Origin: Meghimatium bilineatum
Taxonomy: Eukaryota > Mollusca > Gastropoda > Stylommatophora > Philomycidae
Assembly (NCBI GenBank): GCA_034231615.1
Contig: CM067315.1
Span: 12,947,713-13,011,712, forward strand
Direction: 5' to 3'
Length of the DNA stretch: 64,000 nt
The translations under genes and the position numbers were made by a program. This document shows positions 1-11,639 of the stretch, in pieces. Every line of letters starts with the position of its first letter. The first letter of the stretch is position 1. The notes beneath the pieces were generated by a model. The model was not told where the DNA came from. It searched no databases and saw only the letters and a program-made list of their open reading frames with translations.

Positions 1-214
1 ATGACTTGGAGTTTTGACATAAGTTCATTATCACTAAATGTTTAAACGCTTCAGAAAGTATAGTACATATTGTCTCCTCTACCTCAACCCAGCACTGGAA
101 CAGAGGAAAATTATCCCGTAAGAGAAACAGGGCATAAATGTGCATTAAGTAGTCAAACTACTACCAGTTTTAGTAAATTTGTTAGGATCCTGACCCAACC
201 AGCAATATTAACAA
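1..214. other. Unassigned sequence
   Basis: AT-rich. I see no coding signal or repeat I recognise. Confidence 0.4.
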
Positions 215-325
215 CAAAAGTTACTATACTTTAGGAGGTCATGGTAACTGGATTACTGCGACCTCCATTATTTTTTTATGGTTAAAAAGCTCTGATATAG
301 CCAATTTGAACTATTTGTCCACAGT
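215..325 (+). repeat. Dispersed repeat family D1, copy 1
   Basis: Carries the series atggtta..aaagctctgatata..aattt..ctattt..cacagttgaaa, shared in order with 4,168-4,255, 4,331-4,415 and 9,450-9,545. The family is unknown to me. Confidence 0.5.
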
Positions 326-444
326 TGAAATGAGCGTGTATAACAATACTACAATGTATAACTATACTACAGGAGTATAGTGTCCAGAAATTTTCTATGG
401 ATGTGGGTACTAACATAAGAACCAAGTTGTGTTTATTACGCATG

Positions 445-890
445 TGTGTGTTTCCTGTAGCGACATATGGATGTGAAGCGTTGACACTAAATAAAACAGT
501 GGCCTAGAGAATAACTTCAATTGAATTAAAGTGCTATAGAAGATTCTGGGAATAACATGAACAGCAAGGAAAACAAACCAGGAAGTGTTAAGAAGAATTA
601 ACATCCACGAAGGCTGGCTTCTGAAAACCATATAAAAGACAAAGTTAATTTTTTGCGGTCACATTAAGAGACACAACTACATGGAGAGAGCGTTACTGGA
701 GGGAATCATAGAAGGCAAGACTGCCCATGACCCCGTTGGACTAAATACATTCAAGAATGCCTGCGCATGTCACTAAAGGAGGCAGGACAACTTGCTCAAG
801 ACCACAGAGAATTCAAGAGGTCCATGGGAAGACTACGTTCTGGAAAGAATATGTCACATGATGATAATAAAAGAAGCCTACTTCATCATG
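445..890 (+). mobile_element. LINE (non-LTR) reverse transcriptase C-terminal remnant
   Basis: Conceptual translation gives ATYGCEALTLNKT, then after stops IELKCYRRFWE and, to the end, SLKEAGQLAQDHREFKRSM. These match the conserved tail after the RT domain of non-LTR elements (YGCE-W, ELKCYRR, EA--LAQDR-F). Several stops and frameshifts; dead. Confidence 0.8.
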
Positions 891-984
891 AGGTACATTT
901 TACTCAACTTAATCAACAAAAACACAAAAACACCCCTGTCAGCTATACCAGACAATCTGATATTTATATATATATATATCTTAT

Positions 985-1165
985 TCTTCTGCGTTCAGCA
1001 TGTGGTCATGCTATACCGTCAGACCTGTCATCAAGACGAAGTCCACTGTCTTCTCCAGGTCAGAGCGGCTGCCCCATAGCTTTTGCCTCAAGTCTGTATC
1101 CTCTGGCCAGGTCTGCTGTCTCTGCTCTTTGTATGTTGGGCAGTCCTGAAGTATGTGTTCTGGAG
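985..1165 (-). mobile_element. 3' end of RNase H-type LINE (family N2)
   Basis: Minus-strand translation EHILQDCPTYKEQRQQTWPE, then DLEKTVDFVLMTGLTV and stop: the C-terminus found after the RNase H domain in many LINEs. The stop is followed by TGAACGCAGAAGAATAAG, then (TA)n. The same family lies at 17,430-17,600, 33,985-34,583 and 63,240-63,650. Confidence 0.78.
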
Positions 1166-1482
1166 ATATATATATATATATATATAAATTGCTGATGCTT
1201 TCTCCATTAAAACCTGTAGTATATGGATGGGACCCTTTAAATGGTGGAATGTAAAATAACTATTGCATGGTGGGGAAAGATAAGGAATGGTATAAGGACA
1301 GAAGAAAGTGATAGTTCAAGGACTGCACGTCTAAGAAGACACAACAGCACACAATGATACAAGTGTTCCTGTAATTCTTTGTACATACTATGGAAGACTC
1401 TTTATGGCTCAGATTGGTCTTGTGAGTTACATCCATCATCATCATGGATTGTAGATTATATTTCTTATAGCACAACATACTA

Positions 1483-1655
1483 CAGTGGAATCCTTCTATA
1501 GCGCATTCTTTTATAACATATTTCCCTATATAACAACACTTTTCACAATCCCCTGTTATATTTATTGTATATTGTTTGTACTGTATATAGCAAATTTATG
1601 TTATTACATACATATTTGTTTATCCGGACCAAGTAGTTATAACTGGATTCCACTT
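1483..1655. mobile_element. pogo/Tc1-mariner-like MITE
   Basis: Begins cagtggaatcc after a TA and ends ggattccact, forming inverted ends; the inner end reads ttggtccgga on the other strand. Related ends occur at 31,704 and 63,893. Short and non-coding. Superfamily is inferred from the TIR style only. Confidence 0.55.
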
Positions 1656-1694
1656 ATTATCGTCCAGAAAGATGGAAAGGTGCCTACTATGTAA

Positions 1695-2920
1695 AATGAA
1701 ATGTAGGTCACTATTTGTACTGTTACAGATTGTTGTAACATGAAATAACACATACCGGTATATGGCTGGTGCATGTGTTGATTAGTTTTATTCTGTCAGA
1801 TTCTGTCATTGACATTAGTTTAACAAAGGAAGTGTTTTATATTAATATTTAACACCATTCTAAATGGTCACAATTATGTAATATTTACTGGTATTTATGG
1901 GAAATGTGTTATAAATTCCCATAAAAGGTTACTTATATTTTCATACTTTCAAATCTTTCTTGGAGTATGTAGGCCTTCATATTGATGCACTGTTGAACAG
2001 ATTAAAGTTTTAGAGTTACAGTACTATATCAAAGATAAGTTAGGTGATACATTTAATTGTAATTTCTTAAATAAGACTTCTTTCCAATGGTTACAGCTTG
2101 TAGCAACTCCTTCTGAATTTATATTCCTGTCATTACTTATATTATTATGAGCATTTCTGGTACCTGTTTTGTCTCACACCCTCATGCTAGGCAAGCATTC
2201 TGTCAACATTTATATATTATTCCAATAGTGTGTTCTATTCTGGTTTAGCTTATAGTGCTCTATGTCTGAGGCAGCTCCACTGTCAACCACAGATGCCCCT
2301 GATGACTCCTTCTTCCTTTAGTTCTCTTGTAAAGTAAAATCTTATTAAAGTTTTAGCAGCATAAAAAATAAATGATTTATTAAAAAAAGGAATCTAGAAG
2401 CACTGACTTCACCATAAAATTACACAAAATGTTGTTTCCTAGTGTAGGCATGCTAGATTCAGTTATAAATTGTTGACTTAATGAAAGAAAGTTACATAAT
2501 GACAGATCTAGATACATTATAAGTGAACAAAAAAGAAGAAAAAACTTAACTTAAAAACAATAGCAATACTACAAGTAATTTGAGGTCTATAACATTTCAG
2601 TGGTCACAACACTACATGAATCTATGACCTTATATATATATTGCAGCCTTTGCAAAAGCTATTGAAGGTTAGCAAAATAATGGAGCTAGCAAGTTCACCT
2701 ATAAATGTTAATGCCTAGTACTGTGAGGTCTATAAGGCTACACACAGCTACAGCATTATGTGCTATGAGATTTTGTAGCCATTTTGATGAGTACAGATAT
2801 TAATTTTATATATTTTTAAATTCTGTAAACAATTTTAGATTATATGTAAAACTGTACATGAAAGGACATTGTTTTGTAACAATGTGTAAAATATTTCTTT
2901 ATGCTGGCTCCAGTAAATAT
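1695..2920. other. AT-rich intergenic, nothing recognised
   Basis: No ORF of note, no tandem repeat and no transposon motif seen. Confidence 0.4.
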
Positions 2921-3001
2921 TATTTAGAAATATTCTACACTGTGAAATGTGTTCCAGATTTTTGTAAATATGTATGTTGAAATAAGCCAAAATACTATAA
3001 A
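2921..3001. repeat. 81-bp segment duplicated exactly at 16,257-16,337
   Basis: Identical over 81 bases to 16,257-16,337 in the same orientation, with unrelated flanks. No terminal repeats or tail are visible. Confidence 0.85.
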
Positions 3002-3630
3002 ATGTGTACTTTGAAGAGCAATATTGAAATGCTGTAGTGAAGTTCTGTATCTCCGATATATTTATTATATATCTCAGGTTGTGTTAGTTATGTGTGTGTG
3101 AGATAAGATAGTTGAGTGATCAAATGGATTAGTGGTCAGATATTAGGTGTGACTGCAGTAAAACTGTGAACCAATCAACAAAAAGTGAAACCACAGGTAA
3201 TGAAGTTTTATGAATTACTGAAAACACAAGCTAAATGTTGCAACCAAACAGTCTTGCACAGAATATACAATACAACAGCAAACACCCATGTGTCATAATA
3301 ATAAGATCCCTAACTCATCAGAGTAGCAAGAGTGGCAAAATGGAGAAATCCACACAAAAATAAATTTTCCCTGTGTGCTCAGCCATTCAAATGAGTCTAG
3401 AAAAATCATATGAGGACCATTCCTTGATGCTGTCAATCCAGGATTTTCTCTTGCATCTTCTCCTTCCATTCACAACTGTTGAAAAATATGGTGCTATGAT
3501 CGCAATCCAACCCCTGTTGCGCCAATTAGTGCCTACCTGTGTGATTATTTCCCTTGTCCATCAGTTTATGTTTATCATTTATTAATGTAAATATAAATTA
3601 CTGCCCTAGTAGACACCAGCACAAATTAAA
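3002..3630. other. AT-rich intergenic, nothing recognised
   Basis: Short ORFs only. No coding or repeat signal seen. Confidence 0.4.
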
Positions 3631-3897
3631 TAGAACAATGTTTAGTGAAATATATTTTAGTTACATTTACCCATAACTAGGGTACAAAGGGGCATTAGAA
3701 CAATGTTTAGTGAAATGAATTTTAGTTACATTTACCCATAACTAGGGTACAAAGGGGCATTAGAACAATGTTTAGTGAAATGAATTTTAGTTACATTTAC
3801 CCATAACTAGGGTACAAAGGGGCATTAGAACAATGTTTAGTGAAATGAATTTTAGTTACATTTACCCATAACTAGGGTACAAAGGGGCATTAGAACA
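3631..3897. repeat. 65-bp minisatellite, about 4 copies
   Basis: The start gaacaatgtttagtgaaat recurs at 3633, 3698, 3763 and 3828. Copies 2-4 are nearly identical. Confidence 0.95.
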
Positions 3898-4167
3898 TTA
3901 TACGAGAGAGACAATCAGAAATAATGTAACAAGTTTTATTGAATCAAGGAATCTTGCATAAGAATGAGAGATGCCTGAAATGTGGTGTCTGTGGTTGTTG
4001 TCCACATAATGTCCAGATAAATTCTGCATGATAACTTTTAAGATGTTATAGAGATGTGACACAGTGTTTATTGTTTCTCCATTTCACGCTACCCCACACT
4101 CATGCAATGTTCAGAGTGCCATTATTTTCATTGTGCTTTCATAATGCACAGTTAAAAAAATAGCAAT

Positions 4168-4461
4168 GAGGTCTTTGTTACCTCTAATATTTTATGGTAG
4201 TGTGTCCTGATATAACCTAATTGGACTTTGTCCGCTGGTTGAAAGGGGCACGCCTCTCCAAAAGAGAGGCAAACTCATTAACTACCTACCTATAATGCAC
4301 AGATTAATAAGTTATCTTGTAACTTCCTTGCGGTCTTTGTTACCTCTAATATTTTATGGTAGTGTGTCCTGATATAGCCTAATTGGACTTTGTCCACTGG
4401 TTGAAAGGGCACGCCTCTCCAAAAGAGAGGCAAACTCATTAACCTACCTATAATGCGCAGA
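4168..4461. repeat. Duplicated ~130-bp block (dispersed repeat D1) with a hairpin
   Basis: Copies at 4168-4302 and 4331-4461 share nearly all bases from ggtctttgttacctctaat onward. Each holds the perfect hairpin GCCTCTC-CAAAA-GAGAGGC and the D1 core (tcctgatata, ggttgaaagg). Confidence 0.85.
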
Positions 4462-4507
4462 TAGTAAAATGGCAATCATGTGTACTGTGCGCTCATTATT
4501 TCTGTGC

Positions 4508-4545
4508 GCTACACACTAAGAGAACCCTCCACCCCAGTGTGTAGC
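4508..4545. repeat. 10-bp perfect inverted repeat
   Basis: gctacacact and agtgtgtagc, separated by an 18-base loop. Role unknown. Confidence 0.6.
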
Positions 4546-4638
4546 ACATTGAAGGAGTCAAGATATTATCAATTGTACTAATGTAGAACACAGGTTTTTG
4601 ATGTTTCATTTGAACACGACGTACAGACTATGACTAAA

Positions 4639-5420
4639 GGGTTATGTGGTGTAAACATGAACATTTACAAATTAAATACACAAGACATTTTTCAACGTTT
4701 CAAACTATTAGGTCTTTCTCAAGAATATATAAAACAGTGAAAAACAAGGAAAACAGTAAAAACAATGTTACCACCAGAGGTACACCACAAAAGACACTTA
4801 TAACAGGGCCCCATATTAGTACCCAAGAAACACCACTGATCTGATAAAAAAAGTGGCCATCGAATTCAAAAGAGGTGAGCGTTAGCACCAATTCAGCAAG
4901 GTGGATAAGAGTGGGAGTGGTTACAGAGGGATGGGGTTTTTTATCAAGAAAAAACTGCAATGCCCTACCATCAGAATGTGGTATAGAAGTATATAAAGAG
5001 CAAACATCAAGTAAGAGCAGACGTAAGTGCGGACAGAAGACAATTGAGCAGAAGAACATATATTTAAAGCATGCTTAATATCTTTTTAAAATGAAAGCAG
5101 TTGCTCTACTAAGTGTTGGAAAATACTATCCAGGCAATCGGATATATGTTCAGGGACAAGAACAAACACAGACAATGTTTCTACCAGAATTAAATTCTTT
5201 GTGAATTTTGGGCAACAAACAACTTCCATCGATACAAAGATCCTCAGCACTAATGGGGAGGCACAAGTGCAGGTAACAATAGTAACATTGTTTTTACTGT
5301 TTTCATTGTTTTTTCACTGTTTGTTTTATATATTCTAGAGAGAGACCTAACAGTTTGAAATGTTGAAAATGTCTTGTGTATTGTAATTTGTATGTTTTTG
5401 TGTTTACACTTCATAACCCC
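4639..5420 (-). mobile_element. Penelope-like element remnant flanked by inverted repeats
   Basis: The arms 4639-4775 and 5280-5420 are inverted copies of each other over ~140 bases (both carry tacacaagacatttt..caa, aatatataaaac and gtaaaaacaatgtta in mirrored positions). The ~500 bases between carry a reverse transcriptase fragment on the minus strand. Penelope-like elements are known for long terminal repeats in direct or inverted order. The GIY-YIG endonuclease part is missing. Confidence 0.7.
4776..5279 (-). pseudogene. Penelope-like reverse transcriptase fragment
   Basis: Reading from the high end: CLDSIFQHLVEQLLSF, then after a stop CSLYTSIPHSDGRALQFFLD, then LIHLAELVLTLTSFEFDG and FFYQISGV. 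After a one-base shift it reads GTNMGPCYKC. This follows the PLE order D-SLYT-IPH-EG, LAELVL--N-F-F, Q--G-AMGT-MGP-YA. The first catalytic Asp position is degraded; the element is dead. Confidence 0.75.
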
Positions 5421-6074
5421 TTATTACTTTATTAATCTTAGTGATAGTCCATCTGTTGTGTTCAAAAACCTGTGTTCTACATAGGTACTATTGTTGTTCC
5501 TTTTTACTGCAGTATTACCTTAGATATTATCAACAGGTAGTACTTTTTCTGCTTAGTTGAAATAAAACTGATTCCTGTTTATTTCTGGACGAGTCTCAAA
5601 CTGTCATGTTTGCGTTAGAAGTAGCCATGTTTGTTATTGTATGTAGCAACAAATACCAGTGAATTATCATGTGCAGTGACTATCTTAAATGTAGGAAACC
5701 TAAACAGTGTGTTGGCATCTACTAGGAAAGAACCAAATATAATTATAGTTAGAGATAGGATTAGTTATGTAAAACATAACTAACCCTAACCATAGTAAAT
5801 GAAAATTTCAATCAATTATTTTTTGATATAATATTTAGATGAATTAACCACAAATTATATAGGTAGGCACTAATGGGAAATAAGAACGAAAATGGGGGTT
5901 GGACGGAAATCATAGTATCTAAAATATATTTAGAAAGCGAGTCATGTCTAGTTACATATCCAGACCAAACAAGGTCACACTGTTTATGACAAAAGTGGTT
6001 CTTGATAATGTGAAAGTTTGTTTATTTGCTGTCTGAGGGACCTAACTGATTTTTAACAGTTGTCTGTAGCAGTT
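5421..6074. other. Intergenic, nothing recognised
   Basis: AT-rich, with no coding signal. Confidence 0.4.
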
Positions 6075-6270
6075 ATTTTTAAAAGTTTGAATCCTTCTTT
6101 CTGGAACTATTAAGTGTCCAGCTCTCACATCCATATACAAGAATAATTATTACTAGCAATCTGTATAGGTTAATCTTTGCTGTAATACTGATCTTACTTT
6201 TCCAAAACACATTCAATCTTGCCATGGCAGTCATCATCATCTTGAGTCTTAGCTTAATCTCATATCCCAA
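6075..6270 (-). mobile_element. LINE reverse transcriptase C-terminal fragment
   Basis: Minus frame MTAMARLNVFWKSKISITAK followed by NLYRLLVIIILVYGCESWTL matches the conserved segment at the end of the RT domain (K--LY---V---LYGCE-WTL). No RT core is present. Confidence 0.75.
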
Positions 6271-6575
6271 ATATTGCTACCATCACATATTTGGAGCCTG
6301 TGATATTTGAAGGTGGTAACTCCTTCTAATTTGGGATAGTTTAACTGGATTTCATGGGGACTTCACTTGATAATATTAGTCACCAATATCTTGCTTTAAT
6401 CAATGCTAATTTCCATGTCATATTTCCAGCTAATGTCTGTCAGCCTCGTGGTGAGTTTCAGCAGTTCAAATTTGGAATCAGCCAGGAAATCATTATCATC
6501 GGTATGATGATGACCTCATTTCCTGAATTGCCATCATCACATATTTGGGACCCACATGTTACTAGTTACAGAAAC

Positions 6576-6938
6576 GGGAGCAAAGAATAGTAACACTGTC
6601 ATCAGTCATACATGTCATAGGAATCCAATAAAATATACCGAACGTATGGGGTTGACTACCCCACACCACGATCACAGCTGTGATGAAGCATGCTGAAGAC
6701 ATGGACTGCTGCAAGGAAATCAATCCTTATATCAGTAGCATTCCTGAACATTGCAAGAAAGTTATGACTACATCCCCTTCAGATTAGAAGAATGTGCTCA
6801 CTCTGAAGTCAGATGTGTCTGGCCAAAATGCACAGATATTGCAGCTAAGCTATACACCTTTACACAATGCATTTCACTTTCTTGACAATATTCTGCTAAT
6901 CTACAGATGTTCAAGAATGAACACAGAAGAAGAAAACT
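6576..6938 (+). mobile_element. SINE family S1, subfamily I, long copy
   Basis: Head gggagcaaagaatagtaac, middle gactaccccacaccac and ggactgctgcaaggaaatc, 3' end ttctgctaatctac and tcaagaatgaacacagaagaagaa. At least 11 related copies lie in the window. A 46-bp minisatellite starts 15 bases after its tail. Confidence 0.65.
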
Positions 6939-6952
6939 ACCCAGAAGAAGAA

Positions 6953-7313
6953 GCCCAGCTTATGGTATTGTACCTTATAGCCACATTGAGTACCACAAGT
7001 CCAGCTTATGGTATTGTACCTTATAGCCACATTGAGTACCACAAGTCCAGCTTATGGTATTGTACCTTATAGCCACATTGAGTACCACAAGTCCAGCTTA
7101 TGGTATTGTACCTTATAGCCACATTGAGTACCACAAGTCCAGCTTATGGTATTGTACCTTATAGCCACATTGAGTACCACAAGTCCAGCTTACGGTATTG
7201 TACCTTATAGCCACATTGAGTACCAAAAGCCCAGCTTATGGTATTGTATCTTACAGCCACATTGAGTAAAGAATACTGCCTAGCTTATGGTATTGTACCT
7301 TACAGTCACATAA
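6953..7313. repeat. 46-bp minisatellite, about 8 copies
   Basis: ccagcttatggtattgtacc recurs every 46 bp from 6955, with later copies more diverged. Confidence 0.95.
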
Positions 7314-7770
7314 AGAAGTAACCTATAATGCAAAAAACTCTGACTTTCCCTACATATAAAAAAAGAATATGCCATAAAAACACTAATATGGAGCTGAAAG
7401 TAAAACTCTTATCATCTTAACAGGCAGAACATGCGCTATAAAATAGCAACAACAATGAACAATCAACATAAATAGATGGATTTGTTATGTTTCCTTTGCT
7501 TGAAAAGGCCTTTTGGTAAAAACAGTGAGTTCGTGTTTTTTTTTAGTAATGTATAACATTTCAGTGTCACGTGTTTTCACTTTGCACTGATTTGATGTGT
7601 TAGACAAGATATTTGAAGGTTATATCAGAAGTGATCAGATGGGTTATAGTTCAGATGTGATGAAAGTCAGGTGTGGGAGATCAGATTATTGAACGGTCCC
7701 AGGCTTGATGTGTGAGTAGATATATTGGTGAGAATATACATGAGAACAGATATAAGCATGGCAATTTTTT
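7314..7770. other. Intergenic, nothing recognised
   Basis: No coding or repeat signal seen. Confidence 0.35.
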
Positions 7771-7862
7771 GAAGAGGTCATATGTGTTGAAGAGGTCATA
7801 TGTGTTGAAGAGGTCATATGTGTTGAAGAGGTCATATGTGTTGAAGAGGTCATATGTGTTGA
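7771..7862. repeat. 18-bp minisatellite, 5 copies
   Basis: gaagaggtcatatgtgtt repeated head to tail. Confidence 0.95.
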
Positions 7863-9446
7863 GTTATGTATATGATACTGTGTAGTCTATATTTAGCTAC
7901 ACTATTATTTTATTATAATACTGGTAAAACTGCAAGAACCACTGCCATTGCAAAGCCAAAATGCTCGCAGAAATGTTTTTTCCCTTTCTTCATATTTATA
8001 TATTTCTGGTTTATTTGTGTCACTGAAAGCTAAAGATAGTGACATTTAAAAACAATGTTTCTTATATATTGTTCCAGAATTTTAGAAATTATCACCAGCA
8101 ATTTCCATTGTTTTTTTCTATGCATTTGTATTTATTTGTGACTTTTAACATAATACCTCTGCATTTATATTCCATTTGTCTTTAAACTTGCACAAAACTT
8201 ATTTTCTTCAAATATCACAGTATTTGCCAGTTTGTCTTTAATAAGTTTGTTTCACTTCTCATTAATAATTCATGAGTTGTCTCTCTTTAGCAGTTTGTCT
8301 TAAGAGTAGTCTCATCTTACCTTACCAAATAACAGTTGCTGATGGTGGCTGTATTTTAAGAAGCTTAAATTTAGGTATGTAGATTTTTGTCACCAAACAC
8401 TGATATGCATAGGTACTCAGGTCTTAACCTCATAGAATCTTTCAAGGTAGAGCAGTTGAAGGTGCAAATTCTGTATCAATTGACTGTTTTCTTTAAAATT
8501 TTGATAAGACACTATCTGGGCTTTGTTAAATCTGCCCAAGAATTTCCAGTCTGCACTCTAGTATAGCCTATCCCTATAAAACTAGAGACAAACTCTGTAA
8601 CTCACAAATTATTTTCTTCATTTTAATGGAATTATCTTTGAGCTTTAAACCAATAATGCCAAAAAAATGCAAATCTCTATCTTTTATTTTTAAATCCAAC
8701 CTATCAAATTATGCATCAAATTGAAGTAAAGTGATAGCACAGGATGATAAAGTTATTAGTAGGACATAACATTGTAGTGTTAGTTACATATGATATAAAC
8801 AGCGTGAGAAAACATACAACATAAGAATGAGAAAATTACTCACCAAGAGACATATTTCAGGTCAAATAAGACAAATGATAGTAATTAATGATGCCAAATG
8901 CACTTGAAATGTATTTAATTACAATATATATGCATGCTATATTATTATTATTGTGTGCAGAATTTTTAAATTAATGGCACAAACTCTAGAAATTCACACA
9001 AATTGTACATTGAAAATCATGGAGGAAATACACCCTTTTACATCAATTTCCCATTAACATTTTATCACAAATTTCAAGATATAGCATTAATTTGTCACCA
9101 CAAATTTGTATAATCTGTTATAATCTCTTATCTGATTCAACAGCATCAGCTATTTAAAAAAATACTAGCCTGCCTATTAATTAATTACTCTGGCATGCTG
9201 TTAAAGCATCCATTTAAGCAAACCCTTTCTGCTGGTAAGAGATCTGCTTAGGTGGTTGCTATAACCTTCATTGTTTTGCTATTTCTAAGTACATTATGGA
9301 AGAGCAGGAAACCCTTATGAAGAATTAAGCACACTTTGAAATTTTGCTTCACTAGTTTGACCACAAACTCCTAACCAGGTAATTATTATATGAAAACACT
9401 TCAAGTAAATTCACATTGTATGATTATCAAAATTTACCCTAATATA
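7863..9446. other. AT-rich intergenic, nothing recognised
   Basis: 1.6 kb with no ORF of note, no tandem repeat and no transposon motif found by eye. Confidence 0.4.
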
Positions 9447-9449
9447 CAC

Positions 9450-9545
9450 TTTGGTGGTTGTGGTTTGTCAAATCGCAATCTCCATTAAATTTGATGGTTT
9501 AAAATACTCTGATATACTCAAATTAGACTACGACTGTGGTTGAAA
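9450..9545 (+). repeat. Dispersed repeat D1, copy at the head of the 29-bp array
   Basis: Shares tttgatggtttaaaatactc, tgatata, aattagact and tgtggttgaaa with the copies at 215, 4,168 and 4,331. Its end runs directly into the 29-bp array, whose unit contains the same gttgaaata. Confidence 0.5.
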
Positions 9546-10537
9546 TAAACATCCTTGACAATAGGAGATTGAAATAAGCATACTTTATAATAGGAGGTAA
9601 TCTTGTTGAAATAAGCATACTTGACAATAGGAGATTGAAATAAGCATACTTTATAATAGGAGGTAATCTTGTTGAAATAAGCATACTTGACAATAGGAGG
9701 TTGAAATAAGCATACTTGACATTAGGAGGTAATCTTTTTGAAATAAGTATACTTGACAATAGGAGGATGAAATAAGCATACTTTACAATATGAGATTGAA
9801 ATAAGCATACTTGACAATAGGAGGTAGTCTTGGTTATAGGACTTGACAATAGGAGGTTGAAATAAGCATACTTCGCAATAGGAGGTTGAAATAAGCATAC
9901 TTGACAATAGGAGGTTGAAATAAGCATACATCACAATAGGAGGTTGAAATAAGCATACTTCACAATAGGAGGTTGAAATAAGCATAGGCCTACTTCACAA
10001 TAGGAGGTTGAAATAAGCATACTGGCAATAGGAGGATGAAATAAGCATACTTGACAATAGGAGGTTGAAACAAGCATACTTGACAATAGGAGGATGAAAT
10101 AAACATACTTGACAATAAGAGGTTCAAATAAGCACACTTGACAATAGGAGGTTGAAATAAGCATACTTCGCAATAGGAGGTTGAAATAAACATCCTTGAC
10201 AATAGGAGATTGAAATGAGCATACTTGATAATTGGAGGTAATCTTGTTGAAATAAGCATACTTGACAATAGGAGCATGAAATAAGCATACTTGACAATAG
10301 GAGGTTGAAATAAGCATACTTGACAATAGGAGGTTGAAATAAGCATACTTCCCAATAGGAGGTTGAAATAAGCATAGGGGAATTCACAATAGGAGGTTGA
10401 AATAAGCATACTTCACAATAGGAGGTTGAAATAAGCACAGGCCTACTTGACAATAGGAGGCTGAAATAAGCATACTTCACAATATGAGGTTGAAATAATA
10501 ATACTTTACAATAGGAGGTTGAAATACGCATACTTCA
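9538..10537. repeat. 29-bp minisatellite, about 33 copies
   Basis: Unit close to gacaataggaggttgaaata plus agcatactt. Some units carry an extra taatcttgtt segment. Long open frames on the minus strand (ISTSYCQVCLFQPPIVKYAY) are by-products of the repeat. Confidence 0.97.
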
Positions 10538-11058
10538 CTGTATTTCATATTTTAATAAAATGATTATCAAAATTCTCAAATGTGACATCAGAATTTGAAC
10601 AACAAATTAGTGACATGGACAGCACAAAATCGACTAGTAAATTTTGGAGGTATTTACAATAGGAACAAAGGAAAAGGCAAGTAAGTAAAAAAAAAATAAC
10701 AATTTTAAATGAAGGCTTGTATATCATTCTCCATCCTGAGTTGTTATTTGATAAGAATGATAGGAGACCTGATCTAAGGTTTTTCTAGAGCTAAACATCT
10801 GTATAAAGGCTATATGCTCTATCATACAGACACCTGATGATTTGGACATTTGAAAACATTTGAGCTTTCAACTTGGTTAACCAAACAGGCTTGACAAAAT
10901 TCCTGATAATCCTATATATGATCACTTTGTTTGGTCAATGATATAAGGATATGTATGTTATTTGGTATAATTATTTGATGAACTTTGAAATTAACTGGTT
11001 ACAATTCTAGGTTGTGATCTCATTCAGCACTTGTACATACTTCTAGATGCCATATCAT
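10538..11058. other. Intergenic, nothing recognised
   Basis: AT-rich; no coding signal. Confidence 0.35.
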
Positions 11059-11225
11059 CAGGGCCGGTCTTATGCCATTGCAACCTATGCGACCGCAGTG
11101 GACCCCGCACTTCATAGGCCCATAAATTCATATTAGAATTTATTTTATTATCCTCTTCCCTACCCAGACTGGGCCCCGCGCAATCCGTTTCGCATTCGGC
11201 CCCGCAATTGTTAGGGCCGGCCCTG
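11059..11225. mobile_element. hAT-like MITE
   Basis: 167-bp GC-rich island in AT-rich DNA with inverted ends cagggccggtctta and taagggccggccctg-type (read cagggccggccctaa from the other side). hAT ends commonly begin CAGGG. Flanks catatcat and catttcta may be a decayed 8-bp target duplication. Non-coding. Confidence 0.65.
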
Positions 11226-11639
11226 CATTTCTATATTTCACTGAAATTATTCTGAGTAGCTGTCATCATTATTGTGCTTTGGTATCTGCTAAATTCCATT
11301 TGTTTCAATTGTCATTGTTACTCTTGAACATAATTGATATCCTGGCTGATTGTTATCATTGGTTGTTGGTTAGGAACTGATGTCATTGCACTGTGGGCAA
11401 ACCCCCCATAGATATTGAAGTGTATGCATGCTGATAGTTTCCATTACTTGCTGGTTAAATACATTCTTGAGTCTGTTCGTCAGGAGCCCAGTTCATGCCA
11501 CACTTGATTCCGAATTCTCTAAGTCGCACACTAGATGCATTACTTATTGTGATGTCCACATTCAGCAGGCACTCACTAAGCAACTTCAGAGTGTTCCATT
11601 GATCCATTTCCAATTCACAGACTACAAGTACATTTGATG

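Noticed and set aside
4639-5420. Hammerhead ribozyme in the Penelope arms
   Set aside because: I looked for the CTGATGA and GAAA core and did not find a convincing pair.
9523-10531. Several overlapping minus-strand ORFs of 87-139 codons
   Set aside because: All lie in the 29-bp array; the period is not a multiple of three and the same words (YCQVCLF, PPIVKYAYF) appear in all frames.
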